Origin: Rhizobium lentis
GTDB lineage: Bacteria > Pseudomonadota > Alphaproteobacteria > Rhizobiales > Rhizobiaceae
Direction: 5' to 3'
NCBI RefSeq assembly: GCF_014200175.1
Contig: NZ_JACHBD010000003.1
Coordinates: 248,001 to 312,000 of the forward strand
Length of the DNA: 64,000 bases
The notes beneath the pieces are model-generated. The model was not told where the DNA came from. It was given only the letters and a program-made list of their open reading frames with translations, and ran no database searches. The position numbers and the translations under genes were made by a program. Below, in pieces: positions 27,417 through 36,278 of this stretch. The number at the start of each line of letters is the position of its first letter. Positions within the stretch are counted from its first letter, which is position 1.

Positions 27417-28361
27417 TCAGGCCATGAGGGCGGCGACGGCCGCGTCGATATCCGCCGGGCCGCCGATGGAGATGCCGTTGACTGTTTTGTCGATGCGGCG
27501 AGCAAGACCGGTCAGCACCTTGCCGGAACCGAGTTCATAAAGCGTGGTGACGCCATTGCCGGCGAACCACTCCACGGTCTCGCGCCAGCGGACCTGGCCG
27601 GTCACCTGTTCGACCAGGAGGTTCGCGATCTCGTCGGCACCGGTCACAGGGGCGGCGCGAACATTGGCGATGAGGGGCACGAGCGGATCGGACTTGGCGA
27701 CCGTCGCCAGCGCCGCGCGCATGGCCTCGGCCGCAGGCGCCATCAGCTTGGAATGAAAGGGAGCCGAGACCGGCAGCAGGATGGCGCGCTTGGCGCCCTT
27801 ATCGGTTGCCAGGCCGGCCGCCTTTTCGACGGCAGCCTTCTCGCCCGAGATGACGATCTGGCCGCCGCCATTGTCGTTGGCGATCTGGCAGGCGCCGGTG
27901 GCGGCAGCCTCTTCGCAGACGGCGACGACATCGGCATGTTCCAGTCCGATGATCGCCGCCATGGCACCGACGCCGACGGGAACGGCGGCCTGCATGGCAT
28001 TGCCGCGAATGCGCAGCAGCCGCGCCGTATCGGCGAGTGAAAAGGTGCCGGCGGCGCAAAGTGCCGAATATTCGCCGAGCGAGTGGCCGGCGACATAGGC
28101 GACCTTGGACTTCAGATCCAGCCCCTTGGCTTGGAGAACACGGACCACGGCGATCGAGACGGCCATCAGCGCCGGCTGGGCGTTCGCCGTCAAGGTCAAC
28201 GTGTCCTCGGGACCGTTGAACATGACGTCCGAAAGCTTTTCACCGAGCGCCTCGTCGACTTCTTCGAAAACGGCGCGGGCTTCCGCGAAATTCTCGGCCA
28301 GATCCTTGCCCATGCCGACGGCCTGACTGCCCTGGCCGGGAAAAGTGAAAGCAATGGTCAT
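27417..28361 (-). CDS. fabD: malonyl-CoA-ACP transacylase
   Basis: 314 residues from ATG 28361, with AGGGAC upstream. It loads malonate onto ACP. FPGQGSQAVGMG opens the protein; the nucleophile is in GHSLGEYSAL (Ser about 93), the catalytic His is in SAPFHSKLM (about 203). It is the first gene of the leftward fab block, diverging from the aldo/keto reductase at 28571 across about 210 bp that must hold both promoters. Confidence 0.97.
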   Translation of the reverse strand: MTIAFTFPGQGSQAVGMGKDLAENFAEARAVFEEVDEALGEKLSDVMFNGPEDTLTLTANAQPALMAVSIAVVRVLQAKGLDLKSKVAYVAGHSLGEYSALCAAGTFSLADTARLLRIRGNAMQAAVPVGVGAMAAIIGLEHADVVAVCEEAAATGACQIANDNGGGQIVISGEKAAVEKAAGLATDKGAKRAILLPVSAPFHSKLMAPAAEAMRAALATVAKSDPLVPLIANVRAAPVTGADEIANLLVEQVTGQVRWRETVEWFAGNGVTTLYELGSGKVLTGLARRIDKTVNGISIGGPADIDAAVAALMA

Positions 28362-28570
28362 TCTGATGTCCCTGATTGCGCCCCTCGAGGCTGTTTTGCC
28401 TCCAATTGACATTCTTTCCGGCAGAGTCAAGTGGCGGCACCTTCTGCGCAAAGCCTTTCGCCCCGGCGCAAAAGCCCGGTTTTTGCTCTTGCGCTCTGTC
28501 GAATCCGGCCTAGATTTGCCCGGTCCTCCCAAGGCTTCCATCTCCAGATCGTTCCCAGGGTTTTTTCTCC

Positions 28571-29614
28571 ATGAAGTACAAGTCACTCGGCCGCACAGAT
28601 ATTTCCGTTTCAGAAATCTGCCTTGGCACCATGACCTGGGGCTCGCAGAATAGCGAAACCGACGCGCATGCGCAGATGGATTACGCCGTCGAAAAGGGAG
28701 TCAATTTCTTCGATACCGCCGAGCTCTACCCGACAACGCCGGTCTCGCCCGAAACGCAGGGCTGGACCGAAGACTATATCGGCAGCTGGTTCAGCAAATC
28801 AGGCAAGCGCAGCGATATCGTGCTGGCCACCAAGGTCGCCGGCCGCGGCCGCGATTATCTGCGCGGCGGCGAGGGCGCGAATGCAAAAAACGTCCGCCTG
28901 GCGCTCGAAGCCAGCCTGAAGCGGCTGCAGACCGATTACGTCGATCTCTACCAAGTCCACTGGCCGAACCGCGGCCATTTTCACTTCCGCCAGAACTGGG
29001 GCTACAATCCGTTCACCCAGGATCGCGAGAAGGCCGTCGCCAACATGCTCGAGATTCTGGAGACGCTCGGCGCGCTGGTGAAGGAGGGCAAGATCCGCGC
29101 GATCGGCCTTTCCAACGAAACCACCTGGGGCATACAGAAATATCTGACGCTCTCCGAACAGAAGAGCCTGCCGCGCGTCGCGAGCGTCCAGAACGAATAC
29201 AATCTGCTCTACCGCCATTTCGACCTCGATCTCGCCGAGCTCTCGCATCACGAGGACGTCGGACTACTCGCCTATTCACCGCTCGCCGGCGGCATCCTGA
29301 CCGGCAAATATGTCGATGGCGGCAGGCCGAAGGGGTCGCGCGCTTCGATCAATCCCGATATCGGCGGCCGCCTGCAGCCGTTGCAGGAGCCGGCAACCAA
29401 GGCCTATCTGGAAATCGCTGTCCGATACGGTCTCGACCCGGCGGCCATGGCGCTCGCCTTCTGCCTGTCGAGACCCTTCATGACATCGGTCATCATCGGC
29501 GCGACGTCGATGAAACAGCTCGATACTGACCTGAGTTCCGTCAATCTCAAGCTGTCGATCGAGGTTTTGGCTGAAATCGAAAAGGTTCACCGCCAGTACC
29601 CGATGCCGATGTGA
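28571..29614 (+). CDS. aldo/keto reductase (Tas-like)
   Basis: 347 residues, a (beta/alpha)8 NADPH-dependent reductase. It starts MKYKSLGRTDISVSEICLGTMTWG; the tetrad is recognisable with Asp and Tyr in FFDTAELYP (about 51-59), Lys in ATKVAGRG and His in YQVHWPNR. The long insertion after the His and the order of motifs match E. coli Tas. The substrate is unknown. Confidence 0.9.
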   Translation: MKYKSLGRTDISVSEICLGTMTWGSQNSETDAHAQMDYAVEKGVNFFDTAELYPTTPVSPETQGWTEDYIGSWFSKSGKRSDIVLATKVAGRGRDYLRGGEGANAKNVRLALEASLKRLQTDYVDLYQVHWPNRGHFHFRQNWGYNPFTQDREKAVANMLEILETLGALVKEGKIRAIGLSNETTWGIQKYLTLSEQKSLPRVASVQNEYNLLYRHFDLDLAELSHHEDVGLLAYSPLAGGILTGKYVDGGRPKGSRASINPDIGGRLQPLQEPATKAYLEIAVRYGLDPAAMALAFCLSRPFMTSVIIGATSMKQLDTDLSSVNLKLSIEVLAEIEKVHRQYPMPM

Positions 29615-29805
29615 GGCAAACGGACGTCCCGCAATCGATGCGGCCATTCGCGATCGGATCCCTCCCCGCCGAGCGAACATCGCCTAGCCCTCGCACCACG
29701 AACTGCAACGCCGAGTTCACGCTCCGGAGGCGATTTCGCTTCTCCGTTCTCGGCATTTCAGCTAGATTTATATAGTTCTGGCGGCGCCGCAGGAGCGCTC
29801 ACCCC

Positions 29806-31581
29806 GTGGAACGAAAGCTAGCAGTGATACTTGCCGGCGACGTTGCCGGTTACACTCGCCTTGTTGCAGCCAACGAGGAAGACGCCCTTGCGACACTCAG
29901 TGTCTATGGCGCCACCATCGGTGATCTGGTGCGCGAGCATGGCGGGCGGATTTTCGGCAGCGCCGGAGATAGCGTGGTCGCCGAATTCCACAGCGCAGTA
30001 CAAGGCGTCCGTGCAGCCGTCGCGATCCAGCGCGCCCTCCATCGCCGAAATGCGGACCTGCCTGTGGATCGACGCATGGAGTTCCGCCTTGGGCTCAACC
30101 TCGGCGATGTCGTCGTCTCCGGAGACAACTTGCTTGGCGACGGCGTGAACGTCGCCGCCCGCCTTCAAGAAGTGGCGCTGCCTTCAGGTATCTGCATTTC
30201 CGGGGCTTTGCGGGAGCAGATCGAGGGCAAGCTGGACTTTCCGCTCGTGTCGATGGGCGATCGCGCTCTGAAAAACATTCCCCGCCCCGTGCCCGTGCAT
30301 CGGGTTGACTGGAGCCGCGAGGACCCTGTTGAAGCGGGGGTGCTCGGCGGACCACTCAGACTGCCTGACAAACCGTCGATCGCCGTATTACCCTTCGTCA
30401 ACATGTCCGATGACCCGGAGCAGGAGTTCTTCGCCGATGGCTTGACCGAAGACATCATCACGGCGCTCTCGCTTTATCGCTGGTTTTTCGTCATCGCTCA
30501 GAACTCGTCCTTTGTGTTTAAGGGGCGCGCGGTTGATGTGAAGCAAATCGGGCGCGATCTCGGCGTGCGCTATATCGTAGAAGGCAGCGTGCGCAGGGTC
30601 GGGATGCGTATTCGCGTCACAGGCCAGTTGATCGAGGCGGAAAGCGGCGTGCACCTCTGGGCACAACGCTACGACCGTGAAATCGCCGATATCTTCGCCA
30701 TTCAGGACGAACTTACCCAAAACGTCGTCGGGGCCATCGAGCCTGAAATCCTTATCGGCGAGAGCCGCCGTGCGCTGCTGCGAACCACGGACAACCTGGA
30801 TGCCTACGAGAGCCACATGCGCGGCACCTGGCTGCATAACGCACAGGATACGGCAGAGCATTTCACCGAGGCCATCATCTGGCATCGGCGAGCCATCGAA
30901 CTCGATCCCAGCTTTGCGCGCGCCCACATGATGTTGGCCCGCTCGCTCTACGCCCGCTGTCTCCGCGGCTTCAGCGACGACGTCGACAGGGACAGCACTG
31001 AACTTCGCCTCGAGGCAGAGCGTGCTGTCGCGCTCGACCCGCGCGATCCCTACTCTCATTATGTTATGTGCCTCGGCCATTTTGCGGCCCATAACGCTCC
31101 AGCCGCGGTCGAGGCGTCCCAGCAGGCGATCGATCTCAACCCCAATTTTGCACTAGCGCATATGGCGCTCGGATGGGCTCGCATTTTCGCCGGCCATTTC
31201 GCCGAAGCCTGCGACCCGCTCCACATGGCCCTGCGGCTCAGTCCGCATGACCCCTTTACCTATCTCTTTTTCGACCGACTAGCGTTGTCTCATTACCATC
31301 TCGGCAACTACGAGGAGGCCACTCACTATTCCGAACGCGGACTGTCGCTCCGCCGCGCCTATTTCAACCGACTCGTGCTCCTCGCGAGTCTAGGACAGCT
31401 CGATCGCCACGACGAAGCGCGGCGGCTAATACCGGAAATTCTAGCACACGCACCGATGGACCTCGAACACTACTGGAAGTTTCTGACACCATATGTCGCC
31501 ACCAACCACTACGACCATTTCGTCGACGGTTTACGCAAAGCAGGACTACCTTTGTTGAACTCGCCGCGAGAACAATGCTGA
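29806..31581 (+). CDS. adenylate/guanylate cyclase with TolB-like and TPR regions
   Basis: 591 residues with a GTG start (AGGAG about 10 nt upstream). Residues 1-165 form a class III nucleotide cyclase: metal Asp in LAGDVAGYTRL, second Asp in GSAGDSVVAEF, transition-state Asn/Arg in GDGVNVAARLQ. Residues 185-330 resemble the TolB/FlgO-like N domain seen in this subfamily. The rest holds TPR-like helical repeats. There is no membrane span. Rhizobia carry many such cyclases, generally with unknown inputs. It is flanked by unrelated genes and probably transcribed alone. Confidence 0.88.
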   Translation: MERKLAVILAGDVAGYTRLVAANEEDALATLSVYGATIGDLVREHGGRIFGSAGDSVVAEFHSAVQGVRAAVAIQRALHRRNADLPVDRRMEFRLGLNLGDVVVSGDNLLGDGVNVAARLQEVALPSGICISGALREQIEGKLDFPLVSMGDRALKNIPRPVPVHRVDWSREDPVEAGVLGGPLRLPDKPSIAVLPFVNMSDDPEQEFFADGLTEDIITALSLYRWFFVIAQNSSFVFKGRAVDVKQIGRDLGVRYIVEGSVRRVGMRIRVTGQLIEAESGVHLWAQRYDREIADIFAIQDELTQNVVGAIEPEILIGESRRALLRTTDNLDAYESHMRGTWLHNAQDTAEHFTEAIIWHRRAIELDPSFARAHMMLARSLYARCLRGFSDDVDRDSTELRLEAERAVALDPRDPYSHYVMCLGHFAAHNAPAAVEASQQAIDLNPNFALAHMALGWARIFAGHFAEACDPLHMALRLSPHDPFTYLFFDRLALSHYHLGNYEEATHYSERGLSLRRAYFNRLVLLASLGQLDRHDEARRLIPEILAHAPMDLEHYWKFLTPYVATNHYDHFVDGLRKAGLPLLNSPREQC

Positions 31582-31588
31582 CTGTCCC

Positions 31589-31616
31589 TTGCGTTTCGCG
31601 CAAAAATCCGTATAAG
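31589..31616 (+). promoter_or_regulatory. probable promoter of the rpsF operon
   Basis: TTGCGT (31589-31594), a 16-nt spacer and TATAAG (31611-31616). This would give a leader of about 215 nt before rpsF. Confidence 0.55.
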
Positions 31617-31688
31617 CGCGCCTGTTCGTTAGCCCGGTCTTCTGGCTGGTGGCTGAACGGAGGGCCGGTTTCCTCTCGGAAATCGTTC

Positions 31689-31704
31689 GGAACGGAAGCG
31701 TTCC
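31689..31704 (+). promoter_or_regulatory. stem-loop in the rpsF leader
   Basis: GGAACG-GAAG-CGTTCC: a 6-bp perfect stem with a GAAG tetraloop, lying mid-way in the long untranslated leader. Ribosomal protein operons are often self-regulated through such leaders; S6:S18 binding is possible but no known motif was matched. Confidence 0.45.
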
Positions 31705-31836
31705 AGCCTCCCGTGTCTCCGCTCTCGACCGTCTCGGAAACGCTTTTCTTGCCTGGGTCAGCCCAATCAGGAGCAGTCGTTGAGGCTTAGCCGCCGAATA
31801 CCGGGTTGAACCAAACGCAAGAAAGGCAAAGCTGTC

Positions 31837-32295
31837 ATGGCTCTTTATGAACATGTATTCCTTGCCCGGCAGGATATTTCCGCTCAGCAGGTCGATGCCC
31901 TCGTAGAACAGTACAAGGGTGTGATCGAAGCAAACGGCGGCAAGGTCGGGCGTATCGAGAATTGGGGCCTCAAGTCCCTCACCTACCGCATCAAGAAGAA
32001 CCGTAAGGCGCACTATGCGCTGATGGACATTGATGCCCCGGCTGCTGCGATCCAGGAAATGGAACGCCAGATGCGCATCAGCGAAGACGTCCTTCGCTAC
32101 ATGACCATCGCCGTCGAAAAGCACGAAGAAGGCCCGTCTGCCATGCTGCAGAAGCGCGACCGCGACGACCGCGGCCCGCGTGAAGGCGGCGACCGTGGCC
32201 CGCGCCGCGAATTCGGTGATCGTCCGCCGCGCCGTGACGGCGACTTCCAGCGTGGTCCGCGTCCCGATCGCGCCCCCCGCGAAGACCGTGCATAA
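31837..32295 (+). CDS. rpsF: 30S ribosomal protein S6
   Basis: 152 residues. The first 100 are the S6 fold ([35 protein letters not shown]), which pairs with S18 on the 30S platform. The last 45 or so form a low-complexity tail of Asp, Arg, Gly and Pro, longer than the E. coli Glu tail and typical of rhizobia. It is the first gene of rpsF-rpsR-DUF2232-rplI. Confidence 0.97.
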   Translation: MALYEHVFLARQDISAQQVDALVEQYKGVIEANGGKVGRIENWGLKSLTYRIKKNRKAHYALMDIDAPAAAIQEMERQMRISEDVLRYMTIAVEKHEEGPSAMLQKRDRDDRGPREGGDRGPRREFGDRPPRRDGDFQRGPRPDRAPREDRA

Positions 32296-32307
32296 GGAGA
32301 TATAAGA

Positions 32308-32556
32308 ATGTCTGAAGCTTCCTCCGCACCGGTCCGCCGCCCGTTCCATCGCCGCCGCAAGACCTGCCCGTTCTCCGGCGCAAACGCTCCGCGGATCGAC
32401 TACAAGGACGTCCGCCTGCTGCAGCGCTACATTTCCGAGCGCGGCAAGATCGTTCCGTCCCGCATCACGGCCGTTTCCCAGAAGAAGCAGCGCGAACTCG
32501 CCCAGGCGATCAAGCGCGCCCGTTTCCTCGGCCTGCTGCCGTACGTCGTCGCCTAA
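32308..32556 (+). CDS. rpsR: 30S ribosomal protein S18
   Basis: 82 residues, basic. [15 protein letters not shown] and the core [26 protein letters not shown] are diagnostic. It binds S6 and 16S rRNA. AAGGAGA lies 8 nt before the ATG, and the gene follows rpsF by 12 nt. A hairpin follows the stop. Confidence 0.98.
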   Translation: MSEASSAPVRRPFHRRRKTCPFSGANAPRIDYKDVRLLQRYISERGKIVPSRITAVSQKKQRELAQAIKRARFLGLLPYVVA

Positions 32557-32567
32557 TAGAATATGTG

Positions 32568-32593
32568 ACCCCCGGATTTCTGATCCGGGGGTT
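32568..32593 (+). terminator. hairpin after rpsR
   Basis: ACCCCCGGAT and ATCCGGGGGT form a 10-bp stem with a 5-nt loop. T residues after it are few, so termination may be partial, letting some transcripts continue into the DUF2232 gene and rplI. Confidence 0.6.
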
Positions 32594-32703
32594 GCTCCCT
32601 TCCGCGATGGGCGCGGATCGGAACTGTTAAAACCCATGTTGAGACGTTTCTGAATTCGATTCAGCAACATCCTCTAACTGCTTGATGAAGCAGGACAGCG
32701 ACC

Positions 32704-33690
32704 TTGAAACGACTGGATCTTAAAACGCTTCTGACCGGCGCACTCGCCGGCTTGACCGCTGCCCTGCTGGTGCTGGGCGCGAGCGTGCAGCCGTCGTTTT
32801 TTAGTGCGTTCCTCTATACTGCTTCGGCACTGCCGATCCTGCTTGTCGGGCTCGGCTGGGGCAATGTCGCCGCCATTGTGGCCGTCGTCACTGCAGCTGC
32901 ACTCGGCGCGGTCTTCATCTCGCCCTCCTTCGCGCTGATCATGACGCTGGTGACGCTGCTGCCGGCCGGCTGGCTCAGCCACCTCGCCAATCTCGCCCGC
33001 CCCGCATCCGAACTCGGCGGTCCGGACCACCTGCTCGCCTGGTATCCGCTCTCCGATATCCTGCTGCATCTTTGCGGCCTGGTGACGTTCGCCGTCATCG
33101 TCATCGGTGTGATGATCGGCTACGGGCCCGAGATCACCGATTCGATCGTCGACCTGCTGATTGCCTCGGTCAAGCAGCAGCAGCCGGAATTCATGCCGGA
33201 TCCGGCGGCGACCGCGCAGACCAAATCGGTGATCCTGCTGATGCTGCCGGCTTTGCAGGGCGGCATATGGGTGACGATGCTGTTCGCTGCCTATTATTTC
33301 GCGGTGCGCATTGTCGCAGCATCCGGCCGCGGCCTTCGCCCCCGCGAGGACATTCCCTCGTCGCTGCGCATGAACCGCAACTCGATCTTCATCTTCCTCG
33401 CCGGGCTTGCCGCCTGCTTCTTCGGCGGCGTTCCGGCGCTGATCGGCGCAACCGTGATCGGCACTTTCGGCGCTGGCTTCATGCTCTCCGGATTCGCCTC
33501 GCTGCATTTCCGCACGCGCGGCAAGGACTGGCGTTTGCCGGCCCTCATCCTCTGCTACCTGGCTTCGATGCTCATGCTGCTGCCAGCCCTCCTCATCCTG
33601 GTCGTGGGTCTTAGCGATACGCGCAAGGCGATCGCGCTGACCCCGACGAAAGATGCCGATACCCCGAAGCAATCCGATACGAAAATCTGA
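32704..33690 (+). CDS. DUF2232 family membrane protein
   Basis: 328 residues with about eight hydrophobic helices and a charged C-terminal tail. A TTG start is chosen because AGGACA precedes it at normal spacing and the next in-frame ATG would remove the first two helices. DUF2232 proteins are usually encoded between rpsR and rplI in alphaproteobacteria; the function is unknown. rplI starts 21 nt after its stop. Confidence 0.85.
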   Translation: MKRLDLKTLLTGALAGLTAALLVLGASVQPSFFSAFLYTASALPILLVGLGWGNVAAIVAVVTAAALGAVFISPSFALIMTLVTLLPAGWLSHLANLARPASELGGPDHLLAWYPLSDILLHLCGLVTFAVIVIGVMIGYGPEITDSIVDLLIASVKQQQPEFMPDPAATAQTKSVILLMLPALQGGIWVTMLFAAYYFAVRIVAASGRGLRPREDIPSSLRMNRNSIFIFLAGLAACFFGGVPALIGATVIGTFGAGFMLSGFASLHFRTRGKDWRLPALILCYLASMLMLLPALLILVVGLSDTRKAIALTPTKDADTPKQSDTKI

Positions 33691-33711
33691 GACACAAGAA
33701 AGGAAAAGAAA

Positions 33712-34290
33712 ATGGAAGTCATCCTTCTCGAACGCATCTCCAAGCTCGGCCAGATGGGCGAAACCGTAAAGGTTCGCGACGGCTTTGCCCGCAACTACCT
33801 GCTGCCGCTCGGCAAGGCGCTGCGCGCCAACGCCGCCAACAAGACCCGCTTCGAAGCCGAGCGCGCGACACTTGAAGCCCGCAACCTCGAGCGCAAGTCG
33901 GAAGCCCAGAAGGTCGCCGACGTTCTCGACGGCAAGTCCTTCATCGTTGTGCGCTCCGCCGGCGAAACCGGCCAGCTCTACGGCTCGGTCGCTGCCCGTG
34001 ACGTCGTCGAGATTCTCGCCGCCGAAGGCTTCAACATCGGCCGCAACCAGGTGCACCTGAACACGCCGATCAAGGCGATCGGCCTGCACAAGGTCGAGCT
34101 GCAGCTGCATGCCGAAGTCGAAATCCATGTCGAGCTGAACGTTGCCCGTTCCGCCGAAGAGGCTGAGCGCCAGGCCAAGGGCGAAGAACTCACCTCGGTC
34201 GACGCGATCTACGGCGTCGACGAAGACGCGCTGCGTCCGGAAGATTTCTTCGATCCGGAAGCCGACGGCATCGACGAAGACGAAGCATAA
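33712..34290 (+). CDS. rplI: 50S ribosomal protein L9
   Basis: 192 residues. The N-domain [32 protein letters not shown] binds 23S rRNA; a long connecting helix and C-domain follow. It carries an acidic extension of about 40 residues (after 150) compared with the 149-residue E. coli protein, which is common in rhizobia. AAGGAAA precedes the ATG. Confidence 0.97.
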   Translation: MEVILLERISKLGQMGETVKVRDGFARNYLLPLGKALRANAANKTRFEAERATLEARNLERKSEAQKVADVLDGKSFIVVRSAGETGQLYGSVAARDVVEILAAEGFNIGRNQVHLNTPIKAIGLHKVELQLHAEVEIHVELNVARSAEEAERQAKGEELTSVDAIYGVDEDALRPEDFFDPEADGIDEDEA

Positions 34291-34317
34291 GGTTCGCCGG
34301 ACACAATCCGCGACAGG

Positions 34318-34344
34318 AAGCCCGGCCGTTGCGCCGGGCTTTTT
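34318..34344 (+). terminator. intrinsic terminator of the rpsF-rplI operon
   Basis: AAGCCCGGC, a 6-nt loop and GCCGGGCTTTTT: a 9-bp GC-rich stem followed by five T. Confidence 0.92.
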
Positions 34345-34662
34345 CGTTCGTCCGCTTGATGGGAAACAACCGGGGAGATCACCTTTTACCGGGGGATTTC
34401 CCGATGTTTTTGCTGCGTGCCCGATGTCATCGCGTTACCATGTCCATCTCCGGAACGAATGAGCTGAGTCGGCTCCGTGCCGTGTCCTCAGGGTGACACT
34501 TCCGGTATTTCTCGCTTGTGTCGCTGAGGACTGTGGAGAAGTCGAACAACGTGCACAGCGTTCGAGATTAAGGCGATGCGGGCCTCCGCTCCTTTGCAGC
34601 CCCTTGATTTTCTCCATCCGGAATTGCAAATCCGGAGTTGGAACAAGACAGAACGGATGATG
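34345..34662 (+). other. dnaB upstream region with a long stem-loop
   Basis: About 320 bp between the rplI terminator and dnaB. It holds an interrupted stem: CCTCAG (34486-34491) with CTGAGG (34524-34529), continued by GACAC (34495-34499) with GTGTC (34518-34522). GTGTC at 34482-34486 can pair with the same GACAC, so two folds compete. No clear promoter hexamers were found and no supported gene. Confidence 0.45.
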
Positions 34663-36159
34663 ATGAACGACGCCGCAAGAAAGATTGCAGCCGTTGCTCC
34701 CTCGGAGCAGCATTATCGCGAAGCACCCAACAACATCGAAGCCGAGCAGGCGCTTCTGGGTGCCATCCTGATGAACAACGACGCCTATTACCGGGTGTCG
34801 GATTTCCTCAAGCCGATCCATCTCTATGAACCGCTGCACCGGAAGATATTCGAGGTCGCCGGCGACATCATCCGCATGGGCAAGATCGCCAACCCGGTGA
34901 CGATCAAGACCTTCCTCAAGGCCGACGAGAAGGTCGGCGACATGACGGTTTCGCAATATCTTGCAAGCCTGGTCAGCAATGCGGTCACCGTCATCAACGC
35001 CGAGGATTACGGAAGGGCGATCTATGATCTGGCGCTGCGCCGGGCGCTGATCACCATCGGCGAGGACGTCGTCAACATCGCCTATGACGCGCCGCTCGAC
35101 ATGCCACCGCAGTCGCAAATCGAGGATACCGAACGCCGGCTGTTCGAGCTCGCCGAAAATGGCCGTTATGATGGCGGCTTCCAGTCGTTCAACGATGCGG
35201 TGGCGCTCGCCATTGACATGGCGGCCGTCGCCAAGGAACGCGACGGTGGCCTTTCCGGCATTTCCACCGGCATCCATTCGCTTGATGCCAAGATGGGCGG
35301 CCTGCAGCGTTCGGACTTGATCATCCTCGCCGGACGCCCCGGCATGGGCAAGACCTCGCTTGCCACCAACATCGCCTACAATATCGCCGCCGCCTACGAG
35401 GGAGAAGTGCAGTCGGACGGCAGCATGAAGGCCAAGAATGGCGGCGTCGTCGGCTTCTACTCGCTCGAAATGTCGTCAGAACAGCTCGCAACCCGTATCA
35501 TCTCCGAACAGACGGAAGTCTCCTCCTCGAAGATCCGCCGCGGCGACATCAACGATGCCGATTTCGAAAAGCTCGTCGCCTGCTCGATGATGATGCAGAA
35601 GGTGCCGCTCTATATCGACCAGACCGGCGGCATCTCGATCGCCCAACTTTCGGCGCGCGCGCGCCGTCTCAAGCGTCAACGCGGCCTCGACGTGCTCGTG
35701 GTCGACTACGTGCAGCTGATGACCGGTTCGGGCAAGTCAAGCGACAACCGCGTCCAGGAAATCACCCAGATCACCACCGGCCTGAAGGCGCTCGGCAAGG
35801 AGCTCAACGTTCCGATCATTGCGCTGTCGCAGCTGTCGCGTCAGGTTGAAAGCCGCGACGACAAGCGGCCGCAGCTTTCCGACCTTCGTGAATCCGGTTC
35901 GATCGAGCAGGACGCCGACGTCGTGCTCTTCGTGTTCCGCGAGGAATATTACGTCAAGAACCAGGAGCCGCGCGATCCCCACGATCCGAAATATCCGGAA
36001 TGGGAAGCGCTGTTCGACAAGGTGAAGGGCACGGCCGACGTCATCATAGCCAAGCAGCGTCACGGGCCGACGGGCACGGTGAAGCTCGCCTTCCAGGCGG
36101 AATTCACGCGTTTTGCCGATCTCGCCGATCCCTCCTTCATACAATATGAAGAGCATTGA
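34663..36159 (+). CDS. dnaB: replicative DNA helicase DnaB
   Basis: 498 residues from the third of three consecutive ATG codons (34657, 34660, 34663); any could serve, and no strong ribosome site decides. The N-terminal domain (EAEQALLGAILMNN) is followed by a RecA-type hexameric helicase core with GRPGMGKTSLA (Walker A about 225), LDVLVVDYVQLM (Walker B) and SQLSRQVESR. It unwinds DNA at the fork. There is no intein. The last codons lie in a 19-bp tandem duplication. Confidence 0.96.
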   Translation: MNDAARKIAAVAPSEQHYREAPNNIEAEQALLGAILMNNDAYYRVSDFLKPIHLYEPLHRKIFEVAGDIIRMGKIANPVTIKTFLKADEKVGDMTVSQYLASLVSNAVTVINAEDYGRAIYDLALRRALITIGEDVVNIAYDAPLDMPPQSQIEDTERRLFELAENGRYDGGFQSFNDAVALAIDMAAVAKERDGGLSGISTGIHSLDAKMGGLQRSDLIILAGRPGMGKTSLATNIAYNIAAAYEGEVQSDGSMKAKNGGVVGFYSLEMSSEQLATRIISEQTEVSSSKIRRGDINDADFEKLVACSMMMQKVPLYIDQTGGISIAQLSARARRLKRQRGLDVLVVDYVQLMTGSGKSSDNRVQEITQITTGLKALGKELNVPIIALSQLSRQVESRDDKRPQLSDLRESGSIEQDADVVLFVFREEYYVKNQEPRDPHDPKYPEWEALFDKVKGTADVIIAKQRHGPTGTVKLAFQAEFTRFADLADPSFIQYEEH

Positions 36160-36183
36160 TCACGATGAAGAGCATTGATCACG
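36146..36183 (+). repeat. perfect 19-bp tandem duplication over the dnaB stop
   Basis: The 19-mer at 36146-36164 recurs exactly at 36165-36183. The first copy encodes the final Glu-His and stop of dnaB in its frame; the second is noncoding for dnaB. It looks like a recent slippage duplication. Confidence 0.9.
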
Positions 36184-36237
36184 GTGCGGCTGTCATCCGG
36201 CCTCGGCCTTTCCCTCGACAGGGTTGAGCTTTAGACT

Positions 36238-36268
36238 GGCCGGAGAATCCTTCTCCGGCCTCTTTTTC
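36238..36268 (+). terminator. intrinsic terminator between dnaB and alr
   Basis: GGCCGGAGAA and TTCTCCGGCC form a perfect 10-bp stem with a 3-nt loop, followed by TCTTTTTC. It ends only about 10 nt before the alr ATG. Confidence 0.9.
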
Positions 36269-36278
36269 GACGGGGATC

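Noticed and set aside
32674-34128. 484-codon leftward open frame
   Set aside because: Antisense to DUF2232 and rplI, both supported by operon position and product motifs.
36165-36227. 20-codon frame starting in the second copy of the dnaB-end repeat
   Set aside because: No ribosome site, and the frame is explained by duplication of coding sequence.
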